Positions 48,840-60,826 are shown, counted from the first letter of the stretch. The stretch: DNA of 64,000 bases from Sepioteuthis lessoniana (GCA_963585895.1 OY757904.1:6924630-6988629); one strand, 5' to 3'. A program made the numbers and translations. The notes: a model not told the origin generated them from the sequence alone.

Positions 48840-49930
48840 TTTATTATCAAGATCTTGACTGAACATAGCTAATTTTAACTCCACAATATCACTACTAGTA
48901 AAGAACCTAAGTTCAGGCTCATCTACAAAACCTACAATAATGTCTCTTTAACAAGATTGCATTCATGGTTTAATTATGATAAACTGAGCCTGATGACAGG
49001 TGTTTTGACTCATTCTGTATAAGTTTTGTAGATTCTATTTAAAAGGGTTACAATATGGGCAGCTGGAATGCCTTATATACCTGTTTTTGATTCATTGGGC
49101 AGTATTTCATAAAAGAATCTTCAAAGTCACTTTTGTGCTAAAGACATTTCCATCTTTTATATTAAGTATCTGTTATATTTAAATTTATTCAGTTTTTCTT
49201 TGTTTTACTTATTCTTTTTTCCTTACCCATCTGTCAAAAGAAGAAAGAACAGTCAATTTGATACACCCCTGTAATAAAGTGATACTGTCTAGACTTCATT
49301 TCAACCATTTTGTGGCAATTTGGAAAAAGGTTGGGTTTTTTTCTCTCTCTCTTCCCCCCACCCCAACTTATAAAGCTTATCCCTAAACTTTTTTAACAAA
49401 ATGGCAAAACATAGGATTGTGCAAGTACAGCATCCTCCATAATCAGATTGGAGGATGTGGGGGACATTAAAAGAAATATGACATGGCAACTTCACATGAT
49501 ATTAAGAAAATTTCAGAAGTGCTTTAACCAATGAAAAAATCTATGGAATAAATGTGTTGAATGTCTAGAGTACTTATTCAAAATTAACATTTCATATATT
49601 TTTCATTTCAGTCTTGGTAAATACAACTTCAGTATCAATACTTTTTGACAGTCTTTTTGGAAAAAAAAAAGAAAAAAAAAAAATTAGTGTAAAATAAACA
49701 TCTCCACCAATACAAATTATATATTTCTCTATATAAACTTTAAAACAAACTGGGTAGATATTTAGAAATTCTTAATTGGAAACATGACTCAAAGTGTAGG
49801 GAACCCAGTGAATATAAAATTCACTACATCTTCAAGACTTGCTTGATCCCAATGTTTACAAACAAAAAGGCACAAAACAAGTAAAATTTTAAAAATAGCA
49901 TTAAATTGGATACAAAATGTAGCATATATA
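48840..49930. other. Unassigned AT-rich sequence
   Basis: No gene recognised. A pyrimidine-rich run lies at about 49337-49365. Confidence 0.5.
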
Positions 49931-49931
49931 A

Positions 49932-51870
49932 TCATGTTGTGCTGCGAGCATGGATTTCCCTGGTTCTCCCTTTCCATTCATTTATTGTCGATCACATTTG
50001 TCAGGTCCTCTAGATTACATCCTGTGTCTGTACATAGTTGCTGTAGATAGGTTCTAGCCGGACATACAACACCAGCTCATCTTCTACAGCAGTGTCCTGT
50101 ATGTCTTGTTAGTCTAATTTGAATGGTTTTAGAAATGGGAGGTAGGTGACCGTATAGCTGCTGTTTTGTTGGATGTTGCTTCCAGGATTTATTTGATATG
50201 GCTCATAGGATTCTTGCATAATTGCCATCAACCATTTTCTCCATGCACTTAGTGTCCATGTGGTGCATCCATATAGTAGTACGGACACAACTGCTGCTTG
50301 GAAAGAAATTGTTTTATTTAATCAGATCAGTCTGATTTCCATATGACCAATAGCCTATCAATAACTGATCATGCCTTTGCTAGTTGCATATTGAGGTCAT
50401 TTTCAGTAGATGAGATACTGCTTTCGAGGTAGGTGAACTTGTCCACTAGTTTCAAGGAACTACCTGTAAAGAGGGAGATGTCTCTTGCTTGATTTTGATT
50501 GAAGCACATGTATTGTTTTGTCCACATTGACATTGAAACCTATACCGCCTGCTACTTTCTCCAGGCTATGTAGCAGGGATTCAGCCTAGGTGGGTGTATT
50601 TGCCAGCAGCACTATGTCGTCATCAGCATAGTCCATGTCTGTAATAGTTTGTGCAGGATATCACCTGCTTCTTGCCTTTTTCAGTGTAAAGCCATTTTCT
50701 TTCATTAAATCTATCAACGTTCAAAGCATGTAGTCTAGGCAGATCATAAACAGGTATGGGACTAAAGCAGTGACTAGCAGAACACTTGTGACAATGTCAA
50801 AGATGTCTGTGTCTCCATCTGATAGACAAACTTACTTTACTGCATAGTATGACTGGTTCTTGATTAACAATAGGGATATTAGCAATAAATATACAATAAC
50901 ACCAAGAAACAAATACGATGCACTACAGAAGATATCAGGAACACTGAGTCCAAATGACAAATATGAGAAATTTGTCAATGCTCACATAGAAGCAGCAGCA
51001 GAATGTATACCAACCAAACTAAGAGCAAGAAATAGGGTTCCATAAGGGACTTTAGCAGTTAAGAAAAACATGACATGAAAACAGTATCCCTATGTAATAA
51101 AAGGAACCCAACTAATGCCAACGCTCAAACTTATGAAGGCCCGAACTGAACTAACACATACCTAAAAGAAACAGAATACATTCAAGACCAGATCAATAAG
51201 ATTAAAAACTCAGTAGAAGATAGACAATCTTGAATAGCATGGCAGACAGTAAATGAAGTAAAAGGAAGAGCACCTCAAGAGCTAAACTAAAAGCTGTCAG
51301 CCAAGAAGAATGAATACACTTGTGGAAAGAACATTTCAAGAATCTTCTCGGAAAATCCTCTAAAGTTACGGATAAACCTATCACAAAATTCATTAATGAT
51401 CAACTACACATCAAACTAGGTTAGTTTACACAAGATAAACTCAATATAGCACAATTAAAAATTAAAAACAGGAAAGCTATCAGTCTTGATGAAATACCAC
51501 CAGAAGTATGGAAAACAAGGAAATTCAGCTGCATCCTCCCTTTCCCCAAGAAAGATGACCTCGGAATTACCAAGAATTACTGTGGCATAACCCTTACTTT
51601 TGCAGCGGGTAAGGTTTACAATGCTCTGTTAATCAAGCACATCGAACCCGCTTTTGAGAAAATTCTTAGGAAGAATCAAAATGGTTTTTGGAGAAATCAA
51701 TCCACAACATCACAGATTCTGACAATATGACAAATTCTAAAAGGGGCTCATGCAAAAAACCTTGAGGTGAAAGTCTTATTTGAAGATTTCTCCATACACA
51801 GAGGGAAGATAGAGCAAATACTTCAAGCCTATTATCTCACCAAAGAAACCGTTGCACCCATAATGATGCT
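49932..51870. mobile_element. LINE copy C with inverted 5' segment (twin priming)
   Basis: The left part (49932 to about 50835) is on the minus strand: the C-terminal half of the family A/B reverse transcriptase, with YADD at 50619-50630, ending upstream at LSDGDTDIFDIV. The right part (about 50842-51870) is on the plus strand and encodes the preceding segment: YDWFLINNRDISNKYTIT, KYDALQ, AAAECIPTKLRARNRVP, later RGKIEQILQAYYLTKETVA and IMML. The internal end of one and the end of the other are nearly adjacent in the protein (about six codons lost). Stops are present in both parts. Motif A is damaged (LFEDFSIHRGK). Confidence 0.85.
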
Positions 51871-51877
51871 CTCTCTC

Positions 51878-51878
51878 T

Positions 51879-51908
<30 letters not shown>
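51878..51908. repeat. (TA)n microsatellite
   Basis: About 14 TA units directly at the right end of LINE copy C, preceded by CTCTCTCTCACA. Confidence 0.9.
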
Positions 51909-51909
<1 letters not shown>

Positions 51910-52490
51910 GCATCTAATTAAAAAAATTTATATGAAGTTAAAAGAAATGAAATTTCAGTTAATAATTATAACTGAATGAAAGTAAATTCTGAGCAAAACA
52001 TTATTTGTGAACCCAACGGAAATGAATTGCTTTAAAACAAATGTAAAAAAAAAAAAAAAAAAAAAAAAAAGAAGAAGAAAAAGAAAGAAAGAAAAGGGAA
52101 CAATTTCAACTTTTACAACTTACTTTTGTTTTTTAAATTGTCCCTATTAAATTTCAATAAGCTGACGAAAATGAATTAACCCCTAAACAAGTTTATTATA
52201 AAATACTAGTAGGACAGGGTCAGTTAATATTACTGAACCTAAACTTACTCTTTAGAATCAGTTTGCTGAAAAGCTTTTGCATTGAGATACTTCAAGTCAA
52301 GTAAAGTAGGTTAATAATAATTGATGTCATTAATAAAGTGTAGGACTTGATGTACTCTAACTTCAGCTATGAGTCAACTCCTACTTACACTGAACAAAGA
52401 AATGACTCAAATATAAATTTGAATTAAAATAAAAACAGCAAAGGAAAAAAGAAAAAATACTTGTTAAAACTGACAATTACATAGCGATAA
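51910..52490. other. AT-rich sequence with a long A run
   Basis: An A run at 52045-52070 is followed by GAAGAAGAAAAAGAAAG. No gene recognised. Confidence 0.55.
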
Positions 52491-52920
52491 TAAAGACCTA
52501 ATGATCTTGTGCTGAGCAAAGACAGTGAGACTTCCGCATTTTCAAGTTCAACCAGTGGAGTTCAAGGGAAAAGGGTTTTGGTAATCTCGAGGAGCAGTTG
52601 TTTTGGCACTATTTTATGGTATACAAGACCTCGGAAGGCACCTTACGTGCGAGATTAACAGAATATTGTTTGTGAGTTAGATTCTCACGGGGCGCCCCTT
52701 ACTTCTGGCCTTGTGTCACATCTTTCGTAAATAACTATAATACCTCCTCCTCATTCGTATTTATTTGGCTGCGTATACTGGCAGTTTACGACGTCCGGGT
52801 AAAAACATCAACCTATTTGACCATGGAAGACCTAAGATATATTTTTGTAATCATTGGAGAAGGGGCATCTTTTATAATATGCCATTACCATCAAATGCAA
52901 TATATTTGATTTAGTTTTAA

Positions 52921-53109
52921 GATATCTCAGTTAAACATTTTCATCTTACGAAAGAAGCCGAGGAAGAGAAACCAGAAATGCAGATATTATTATTTGGAGT
53001 TGAAGCTACAACAGGAATTGATGCGTATGTTGTCTGTCCTCTGGTTGATAACTACTATGCAACAACAAGCAGCAGAGCACAGGAGGAAATTAGAAATACC
53101 AATGAATGA
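52921..53109 (+). CDS. Possible short exon, unrecognised product
   Basis: An open frame without its own ATG at the start reads KHFHLTKEAEEEKPEMQ, ILLFGVEATTGIDAYVV and CPLVDNYYATTSSRAQEE, ending at a stop inside a GAAT repeat. Its amino-acid composition (acidic, Gly, Ala, Val, Pro) is unlike the K/N/I/F-rich chance frames elsewhere. A possible acceptor (ATATCTCAG) lies at 52922-52930, and a short frame with a good start context (ACCATGG at 52821) lies upstream in another frame. It could be a terminal exon or chance. Confidence 0.25.
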   Translation, partial: DISVKHFHLTKEAEEEKPEMQILLFGVEATTGIDAYVVCPLVDNYYATTSSRAQEEIRNTNE

Positions 53110-53126
53110 ATGAATGAATGAATGAA
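53101..53126. repeat. (GAAT)n tandem repeat
   Basis: Six units of AATG/GAAT, overlapping the end of the possible exon. Confidence 0.9.
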
Positions 53127-53412
53127 GAGCCTCACCCACCATCTTTGCAAGTCAGTCAGTCAGGCAGATTAAAAAGACATTGTAAATAGACAGCTGTAAA
53201 AATCAGAAATAAATAATATAGGCTCATACAAAATCATTGAAAGGAATTTTTTGTTTACAAATAATAATGAAGTGTATGATACTTTTTGTAAGGTTTCTGA
53301 AAAACTTGAGACAAAACAACGAGAAAAATAGGGAAACAGCGACAAGTCACGTAGAGATTAAGGACTGAAGTGTACCCTACCCAGCTGAAAAGTGGGGGGG
53401 GCATTCAAATTA

Positions 53413-53433
53413 TATATATATATATATATATAT
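53413..53433. repeat. (TA)n microsatellite
   Basis: About ten TA units, preceded by an eight-base G run at about 53394-53401. Confidence 0.9.
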
Positions 53434-54199
53434 TCCCTATTTTCAGTGATTTGGGCTTTTAGCTAACATCGCTGTTTGGTTTTTGTTTTGTTTTTTTAAT
53501 CATAAAGAAAATTTAGGAAATTAAATTTAGTAATCTCAGGGATTGAAAAAAAAAAATACTTCGCAGTTATTTTGTTTTTTGTTTTATTTTAAAAGAAAGG
53601 TCATTTTCTTCACATTTTTTAATATATTTACAATAAGAGCATGTTTACTGATATAAGTAGCCGCTTTTTTTTTTCTCAGTAGCGTTTAATGATTTTTTAA
53701 AGTCATTCAAGCCAACTAGTAACTACAATTTTACAAGATGACTAAGAGTATGATTGCAAGTGTTGCAATACATGTTTAAGAATAATTACATTATTTAATC
53801 AAAGTAAATTAGATAACAGTTCTCTTACAACAAAAATAAAATCTAAATTTACTTCACACAAAAATGACATAGTCAACAGTCTCCCCACCCCAAAGAAAAT
53901 AGCATAAGGGTAGAGTCATTTCTGTAATAAAAAAAAAAAAGGAAGTGGTGAGACAAAAAGTATTTCTCCGTTGAAAAAACAGGAGATCTGAACATGTTCG
54001 TTTGTTTTTTAGAATGATAAAAATTATGATTTCAATTATTAAAATTCAGAGTTTAAACCACGAAAGAAAAGAAAAAAAAATCAAATTCTTAAACATCTAA
54101 ACAGTTATTACCCGAAAAATACGAAAGAGTAAATTTATAAATATTCGGTTAAATGTTGATGAATTAACAGGTAATAAAAAAGTGATTAAAGAAAGATTA

Positions 54200-54200
<1 letters not shown>

Positions 54201-54270
<70 letters not shown>
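54201..54270. repeat. (CA)n(TA)n(CA)n microsatellite
   Basis: A TA run of about 27 units flanked by short CACACA stretches on both sides. The two overlapping open frames on opposite strands are translations of this repeat, not genes. Confidence 0.95.
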
Positions 54271-54271
<1 letters not shown>

Positions 54272-54589
54272 GGCCAAGGCCAAACATACAACAAAAAAGA
54301 GAAAGGAGGAAAAATGAACACCACGTCAAAAAAAGCAACAACGCCTTCGTTGGAGAAGGTAAAAGTCCAGTTAATTTGTATTTGCATTATTGTAGCAAAA
54401 GAATCGCATTAGAATTTAAAATTAGAAATAAAATATAAAGACAATATGTCAGACAAATATCAAACAAGCAAATTCTGAGAATTAATAACAATAATTATAA
54501 TATGAATGAAGTGAAATATGAAACTTACTCCTTCTTCTTGCAGAGGATTAGCCGTGTGTAACTGGTTAAAAAATCGAACGTTCACCTAA

Positions 54590-54635
54590 CTGCACCACCA
54601 CCACCACCACTCTCCGCAGTAGTTCATTTCTTCTT

Positions 54636-54689
<54 letters not shown>
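54590..54689. repeat. (CAC)n followed by (TA)n
   Basis: A short ACC/CAC run at 54593-54610, then a (TA)n run of about 26 units at 54637-54689. Just upstream, TCCTTCTTCTTGCAGAGG (near 54529-54546) looks like a good plus-strand splice acceptor, but no coding exon can be read after it. Confidence 0.85.
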
Positions 54690-54691
<2 letters not shown>

Positions 54692-56167
54692 CGGATTTTT
54701 TTTCCACCACAATTTGAATTCTTCAAACCATTTATCAAGAAAAAATAAATGACTAATTACCTTTTTTCTGATTTAACACAATTTTTAAAACTTAGTTTTA
54801 CACCATATATTTGCATTTTGGTTAGATAAAGTGTTTTTTGTTGTTTGGTTTTTTTGTTTAATTTCTAGATATTTGGGAATTTTAACAATAGTAAATAAAA
54901 ATGCACAAAACTAATTGATGTGTTGCATAGTGTAAATTCGTTAAATAAATTTATTTAAAAAATTCCAGCCTCTTTTCGTCAATTATTTGAAGTTTATTTT
55001 TAATTAAATAATTGACTTCTCCAAAAATCTTAGTAAATTAACCGCGTGGCATTAAAAATCCACTATTAGAAAAAATATTATTCAGTCTTCAACTGCGAAT
55101 TATCGCTAACCACCCACCCACCCAAGAAAATTAATTTCTAAATGCGCAAATTTTAAATCAACTACTTTCATGTTAATTCTTTTGTCAATGTTTTTCCATT
55201 CATTCATGGTATTTAAAAATAATAAAAGGATAGTGCCTACGTTAGGTCAAAATTTAAGTCCCTAAAGCTAAAATTTTACTAACGAAGAATTAAAAGTAAA
55301 ATAAAAATGAAGCAAAAATTTAATAAAACCGATGAGAAATGAATGACGTTTTTTTTTTTTGTTTTATGAAGTTTTTTTTATTTTATTTTATTTTTTTTAG
55401 AAAAATGAAAAACAAGACAAAATTAATATTTGTCTCATTTTCTTTTAAGATGTATGATAAAAAGATAACTTTGATATCAGCCTCTTTGCATTTTACTTGC
55501 TTTCAACGGATTTTTAAATATCTATGACCCTTACCCCAGAATACTTTTTCCCGTTTAATTATTTAAATGCATATTTCATAAGTTATGTTTAATTAATTCA
55601 GTATTATTAGTATGGATTTATTTATGAAAATTCATCTGTTTACTATGGCCTCGAAAAATATTAATACAAGAAGGAAAAAAAACTATGTCATATTCTCAAC
55701 ACAAACCTTCAATTTTCTCTTCAAGACAAGATACAAGCGAACACGTTCAACAATATTGATTATTGGAAAACAAATATGAATCAACGACATTCGCTTACGA
55801 ATGGGCAACTTACATGTCACTGAGAATCTAAAATTTAGTATATACAATCTAAAAATAAAACTAAATTTATCTAAAACATCGTTTCTTGTTAACGCTATAA
55901 AAATAAATGTAACGTCCAAAATAAAAATATAGTAAAAATCTTACCTACCTAAGTTGTTAGTAATTTTAAGTCAATGGATTCTTAAATATTTTCTCCTGCT
56001 CCTCTAAATAATTAAATATTTGTTTTATCAGCAGTTCGTCTCCGTGGCAATTTTTAAGAATCTCCAGTTTTTCTTCGTTTTCGTGAAAAAAAAAATCCTT
56101 GTATGTATAAACGAATACACACTTGTAAATCCACCTCATGAAATGACTGCAAGTGCTTGTGATTAAT

Positions 56168-56227
56168 ACTACTACTACTAGTAGTAGTAGTAGTAGTAAT
56201 AGTAGGTATTGTTGTTGTTGTTGTTGC
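56168..56227. repeat. (ACT)n(AGT)n palindromic run and (GTT)n run
   Basis: ACT repeats switch to AGT repeats, making a palindrome of more than 20 bp centred near 56180, followed by a GTT run at 56209-56226. The switch of strand within a triplet repeat suggests a hairpin-mediated replication event. Confidence 0.85.
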
Positions 56228-57837
56228 TCACTTTAAGGATAGTAGCCGTAATCGTCCTTGTGGCCACTTTTGCTAGGCTCTTTTAATGCACAAAATATTT
56301 ATTAATAAAAAAATATTTGTATATTTAGTGTAATAAATACTTATACATTTGATCAACATGACAAAACTGTCTGACAAATAGTTTTGTCATTAATCATACC
56401 TTCCAGTGAGTGAGCCTCAATCTATTTTTTTTTAATTTTGTCTAATGGAGAAAAGAAAGTAGTTGCATGCAGCCTCTTTTGTTTTGTTTTTTGGGGGTTT
56501 TGTTGTTGTTTTCAGCTCATCAAGTTTGTTTCTTATTTCTTCTTGAACGTAAGAGTTTTCTAATGATTCTAAAACCTAAAAAAAAAAAACCGTTGGTATG
56601 CTTTTGTTCTTTTACTGACAAAATATATGCATTTTATTATTCAAGTCGAAGGTTTGGGTTAAGCTAACTTTGAACACATAACTTAAAGTGGCCCTAAAAT
56701 TTAAAAAAACATGTCCATAGATATTTTTGTTTTTTTTTTTACTTGTATATATTGCATAAAATAAATTAATTTTGTTCATTTTACCACCAGATAACAAATG
56801 TTTCCCATTATTCAGGAGTAAACACTATTTACACGTATCAATAACTTCAAATGTTTAAAGGTTAAAGTAAAAAAATTATAAAACAAGAATGTTCAAACTC
56901 CCCCCCTTTCAACCCCCCCTCAAGTATTCAAACTGCATTTCATCATTTCGTGAGTGTTCAAACAAATGGTACTAAAATTACAATTCAATTTTTCATTATT
57001 ATATCAATAACGAAACAATAAGAAATAAAGACCTTTAAGAGTTTTAACTAGGAAAAAAGAGATATAACGTTTTTTTTTGCTTATTTCGACTCAATAAGTC
57101 AAATTCTAGCTTATTTACATTTTCTAAAATAATGACTGAAGATGAATAATGACGTCATATGTGAAAAATTGCTAGATATTTAAAGAGATTCGAGTTTAAT
57201 TGTTTATTATGAAAAAATATTTTCTAAAAATTAATTCAAAAAATTTAACAAAAACTTTTTTGTTAATTAGTTGAATCTCATTGCTGAGACATTTTACGGG
57301 AGTTATGCGTAAGGAGTATATTTTTTAGATTTAAAAAAGAAAAGAAATGATTACCTAATGTATTTAAAAAGAATTTCAAATATGTGGGCAACCCCCATTT
57401 TTACCTGACTCCACATGATATAAGCTCTGATTTAAAAGTAACATTTTTTACGTTTTGTATGAGTAAATATTTTGATATTTCGAAATGTTTATTCCATGCA
57501 AAGACTCATAGTTATTGCTCATTAGAGAATGTTCAATCTGTTTTGACCCAACATAAGTCTTTAGTTCATTTTTAAACACTTGTAATTTCGAAAATGAATG
57601 TTTACCTTTGAAATTGGGTCCCTATGAGCGACAAGTAAATGTAAAAGGTACTTTCTTCTTTTGAAAAACAAAAGTGCCAAGAATTGTCTGATATTGAATA
57701 GTAAATCTCTACCTCAACAAGAAATTTGTTTGGTATCAAGATGAAAACCATCATCAAGAATTTTTTCCAGATCTTCCAATAATGATTCAATGGGATTTAA
57801 TGATCTTTTTATAATCTCTTCAGGTAAATGAGAGAAT

Positions 57838-58045
57838 GTATTTACCCAACCCCTCCACCATTGGTAGGATGTGACACAATGTTAATTTTTAAGTCAAGTT
57901 TAGCTGATTTGAATTCAGAGTTTTCTTGTTCCTAAAATGATGGCCTAACCAAGGCAAAATAACCCAGTCTGCCCTACTCTTTATCTAATGTTGGAGAGGA
58001 GAACTGATAAATTCATGTCTTTCTCAAAAGCATTAACATGAAGTG
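57838..58045 (-). mobile_element. SINE family 2, 5'-truncated
   Basis: CCCAACCCCTCCACCATTGG, GATTTGAATTCAGAGTTTTC and AACCCAGTCTGCCCTACTC match the complement of the 17.7 kb copy from its middle to its 3' end. The head is missing. Confidence 0.75.
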
Positions 58046-58122
58046 AAACACAAATAATCTTGATTTGGACTCAGATCACTGATTCCATTTCATATGACAA
58101 TAACTGCCACACAAAGTTTCCT

Positions 58123-58368
58123 AGGGGGTGTCCTCGTGGTGTAATGGTTAAAGCGATGGACTGCGGAATCGTAGTACGCGAGTTCGTACTCCAGTCGCGC
58201 TATTACGTTCACTTTCGGGCAAATACCCTTGGGAAAGGTATGAACCCCCTTATCCTCCCAGCTATGGGTTAAACAGTACCACTACTGTTCTTCTAGGAGA
58301 ATGGCTTTGGCATTAAATAACCTAAAAAGAGTTGATATGCCATTAAACAAAGAAACCAAAGAAACCAA
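58123..58368 (+). mobile_element. tRNA-derived SINE, family 1, best copy, 12-bp TSD
   Basis: The head GTCCTCGTGGTGTAATGGTT carries a consensus A-box (TGGTGTAATGG), and GAGTTCGTACTCC near 58179 is the B-box. The body has ACGTTCACTTTCGGGCAAAT and CTTGGGAAAGGTATGAACC. The tail is TTGGCATTAAATAACC, then GAGTTGATATGCCATTAAAC and an AAAGAAACC run. The direct repeats ACAAAGTTTCCT (58111-58122 and 58369-58380) are perfect. Retained CpGs in the head suggest recent insertion. Use this as the family 1 reference. Confidence 0.92.
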
Positions 58369-58721
58369 ACAAAGTTTCCTCTTATCACAGTTGCTGATGA
58401 AGGAATTCAAGTAAACCGGATTCAACTTTTAATAAGTTTCCTGGTATTTTGATAAAGCAGAAAGCAAACCAACAATAATGGCAAAAAATGTTAGGCTTTT
58501 AAATATTTGGGAAGGTTCTAGAGATTCAACAGTTGTTCAAGACTGCTAGAACCATTAAAATCATCATATTTATAATTTCATTCATAGTTTTTCCAAATCT
58601 GTTTACATTTTTCACATTCAGTCTTAACCATTTTACAAACATGCACAGGTCATATGAAAATACTATAAAATTTGAGATTATAATATGACCCTTATTCTCA
58701 TTTCCTTATAGTTGAAAGTGT

Positions 58722-59003
58722 GCATTTATTTAACCCTTCCACCACCACCAGGGTGTGATACAAGGTAAATTTTATGAAGAGTACAGCTTGTTTGATTCCA
58801 GAGTTTTCCTTCTAGACTGGTTGCCTTACCAAGTTTAAACAGGCGAATCCACACTACTATTTACCCACAGTTGGGTGGGAGAATAATTGGATTGATACCT
58901 TTCCCAAGTGTATTTGCGCTATGTGAAATGTAAACAGCCTTATCTAGGATTTGAACTTGGTTTGCCCTATCCATTTCCTGTGACAATAGCCATGTGTCTC
59001 ATG
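58722..59003 (-). mobile_element. SINE family 2, near full length
   Basis: In reverse orientation it matches the whole 17.7 kb copy. The 3' end is at the left (AACCCTTCCACCACCACC), then TTCCTTCTAGACTGGTTGCC, GATACCTTTCCCAAGTGTAT, and the tRNA-like head at the right (AGGATTTGAACTTGG is the B-box complement). Confidence 0.82.
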
Positions 59004-59285
59004 GAGGAAAATAGTCCAAAAGCCATTTATTGACATTCTGCCTTTTGATCACTCTAATTTGAAAAGTTATCAAAGAATTGTTTTATTGTACAAAAGGTGT
59101 ATAAAAGTTCTCTTGTTGCATATAAACAATCTGCTCAGTTTTTATCTGACATTCCTTTCCCAATGGAACCACCATTAGATAATGCAGCAGAAAGGAAATC
59201 TATACTGGTGACCCTCTTTCTCCACAAACACCAAAATTTCTATTTCTCCAAAAACCAGGATACTTCTCATTTACTTTGTCTATTC

Positions 59286-59841
59286 CAGGGGTTTCCAATC
59301 TTTTCAGCATGAGGGTCACAAAGCTTAATTCAGAAGGGCTTTATGCTGCAACCTTAAAAGAACATAAAAAACAGATCAATTCTCAAGGTAACAATCATAA
59401 TTTATTAATGAGACATCTGATGTTGTTTACAATAATAAAAAAGATATCATATCCGGGTTAAATAAAGAGATTGATAAAAGGCGCATGACTGACAAGTGAT
59501 GATTTGGCAGTTGTGAATACAGTGTACTTTTGGCATGCTTCAGTTTGGAGAACAACTACTCACAGTGGTATGTAGCGCCAAACATGCTCACTATCTGCTG
59601 GGTATGGGAGGATAAGGTTTGGGATTCATCCAGATGGAAGTATGTGGTTTTTATAGAAATTAAGAAAATGGCAAGCAAGAAACTTGGACTTCAAATCTTC
59701 TGTACAATTAAGACCAATGAGTTCCATCAAGAATTGTAAGGATAATTTTGCTCACAGTCAACATCAAAGGGCAAAGAGAAAATTTGGAAAGTTGAGTGAA
59801 GGGCTGTATGTAACCATTAGGCTATTGTTTGGGGACTTCTG
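59286..59841. mobile_element. Possible non-autonomous hAT-like element
   Basis: The left end CAGGGGTTTCCAATC and the right end GTTTGGGGACTTCTG are imperfect inverted repeats of the CAGNGG...CC type common in hAT elements. Flanking 8-mers GTCTATTC and ATCTATAT share five central bases, compatible with a decayed 8-bp target duplication. The interior (ATGAGGGTCACAAAG... GGGCTGTATGTAACC) has no transposase. Unassigned repeat or chance remain possible. Confidence 0.5.
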
Positions 59842-59849
59842 ATCTATAT

Positions 59850-60585
59850 GAATACACACACACACCTCCGCCAAAAATTCCACCCATAGGTAGAAGCAGA
59901 AAAAATGAGGATAAGTTTCCCAAAAATTCAAAGAAAATGAATGATTATTGGCAACATTTTCCAACCAAATTTAATAAGTACACAAAACATGAAATCTACT
60001 CAACAAACACATTTAGTTCTTTAGTCTGTGCTTGTAAACACTTACACTATGATCCTGTATGCTGGATTCAAACTGATTAGTGAATCACTTTGCACAACTA
60101 TATACCCTTCTTGAAAAGGGATCAAATTTGGTCAGTAAATCTAACAATCTTAAATAATTTCCATAAAAAGAAGAACCAACAGTTTTGACACTACTATAGA
60201 ATGAAATTCTTTGTTTAGCTAAAAACTTCACATCTTCAATTATTCATTCTAGAAGTTTGCCCAAATACTTTTTTCCATTTCTTTCGCAAGCTGGGAAATG
60301 AGATATAGATCTTTGATTTTGCATACAAATAGTGAAATTAATACTTATTTATATATGGAACTTTCTTCATATCAACATATGTTGTGGTTGCATTTTTACA
60401 GTCATTAAAAACTTTGATTCTGAAGTGATAAGCTTGCAAAGGAAACAGAATACCTCCCTTTCCTTTCAAAATAGCGTAACCTATTTCTTGCATATTGCTT
60501 GTTTGTAGGTTAATAAAAATTATTAAAATCAAATTTCTGACAGCATTAAAGTTTCTTTTCATTGTCATCTAATTCCAAAGATTAA
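59850..60585. other. Unassigned AT-rich sequence
   Basis: No recognisable gene. The open frames here have no motif I know. Confidence 0.45.
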
Positions 60586-60587
60586 TG

Positions 60588-60826
60588 GTTTCTTTTCTTT
60601 GTTTAATGGCATATCAACCTTCATGGGTTATCTAATACCAAAGCCATTCTTGTAGAAAAACAGTAGTGATACTATATTACCCATAGCTGGGAGGATAAGG
60701 GGTTCATACCTTTCCCAAGGGACATTAGTTTTAAAATGAACATAGTTGGATGACTGGATTTAAAATTTGCTTGCTACAATGTTGCAGTCCATCACATTAA
60801 CGACAATGCCATGGCCACTCTCCCTG
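60588..60826 (-). mobile_element. tRNA-derived SINE, family 1
   Basis: TTTAATGGCATATCAACCTT, TTACCCATAGCTGGGAGG, AAGGGGTTCATACCTTTCCC and the head complement TTGCAGTCCATCACATTAAC match family 1 in reverse. Full length but more diverged than the 58.1 kb copy. Confidence 0.82.

Larger units (their letters stand above)
52490..57600. promoter_or_regulatory. CpG-retaining domain, candidate gene-start region
   Basis: CpG dinucleotides become frequent here (for example ACGTGCGAGATT, GGGGCGCCCC, TTACGACGTCCGGG, ACAACGAG...ACAGCGAC, ACCCGAAAAATACG, AACCGCGTGG, ATTCGCTTACG), whereas the preceding 50 kb outside young repeats is nearly CpG-free. Recognisable transposons are also absent from about 52.5 to 57.6 kb. 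In invertebrates with gene-body methylation, unmethylated promoters keep CpG. No TATA box, splice-linked exon pair or known protein could be assigned, so strand and gene remain unknown. Confidence 0.35.

Noticed and set aside
54529..54546. Strong splice-acceptor-like TCCTTCTTCTTGCAGAGG
   Set aside because: No open exon with protein-like composition follows and no matching donor was found, so it is not called as an exon boundary.
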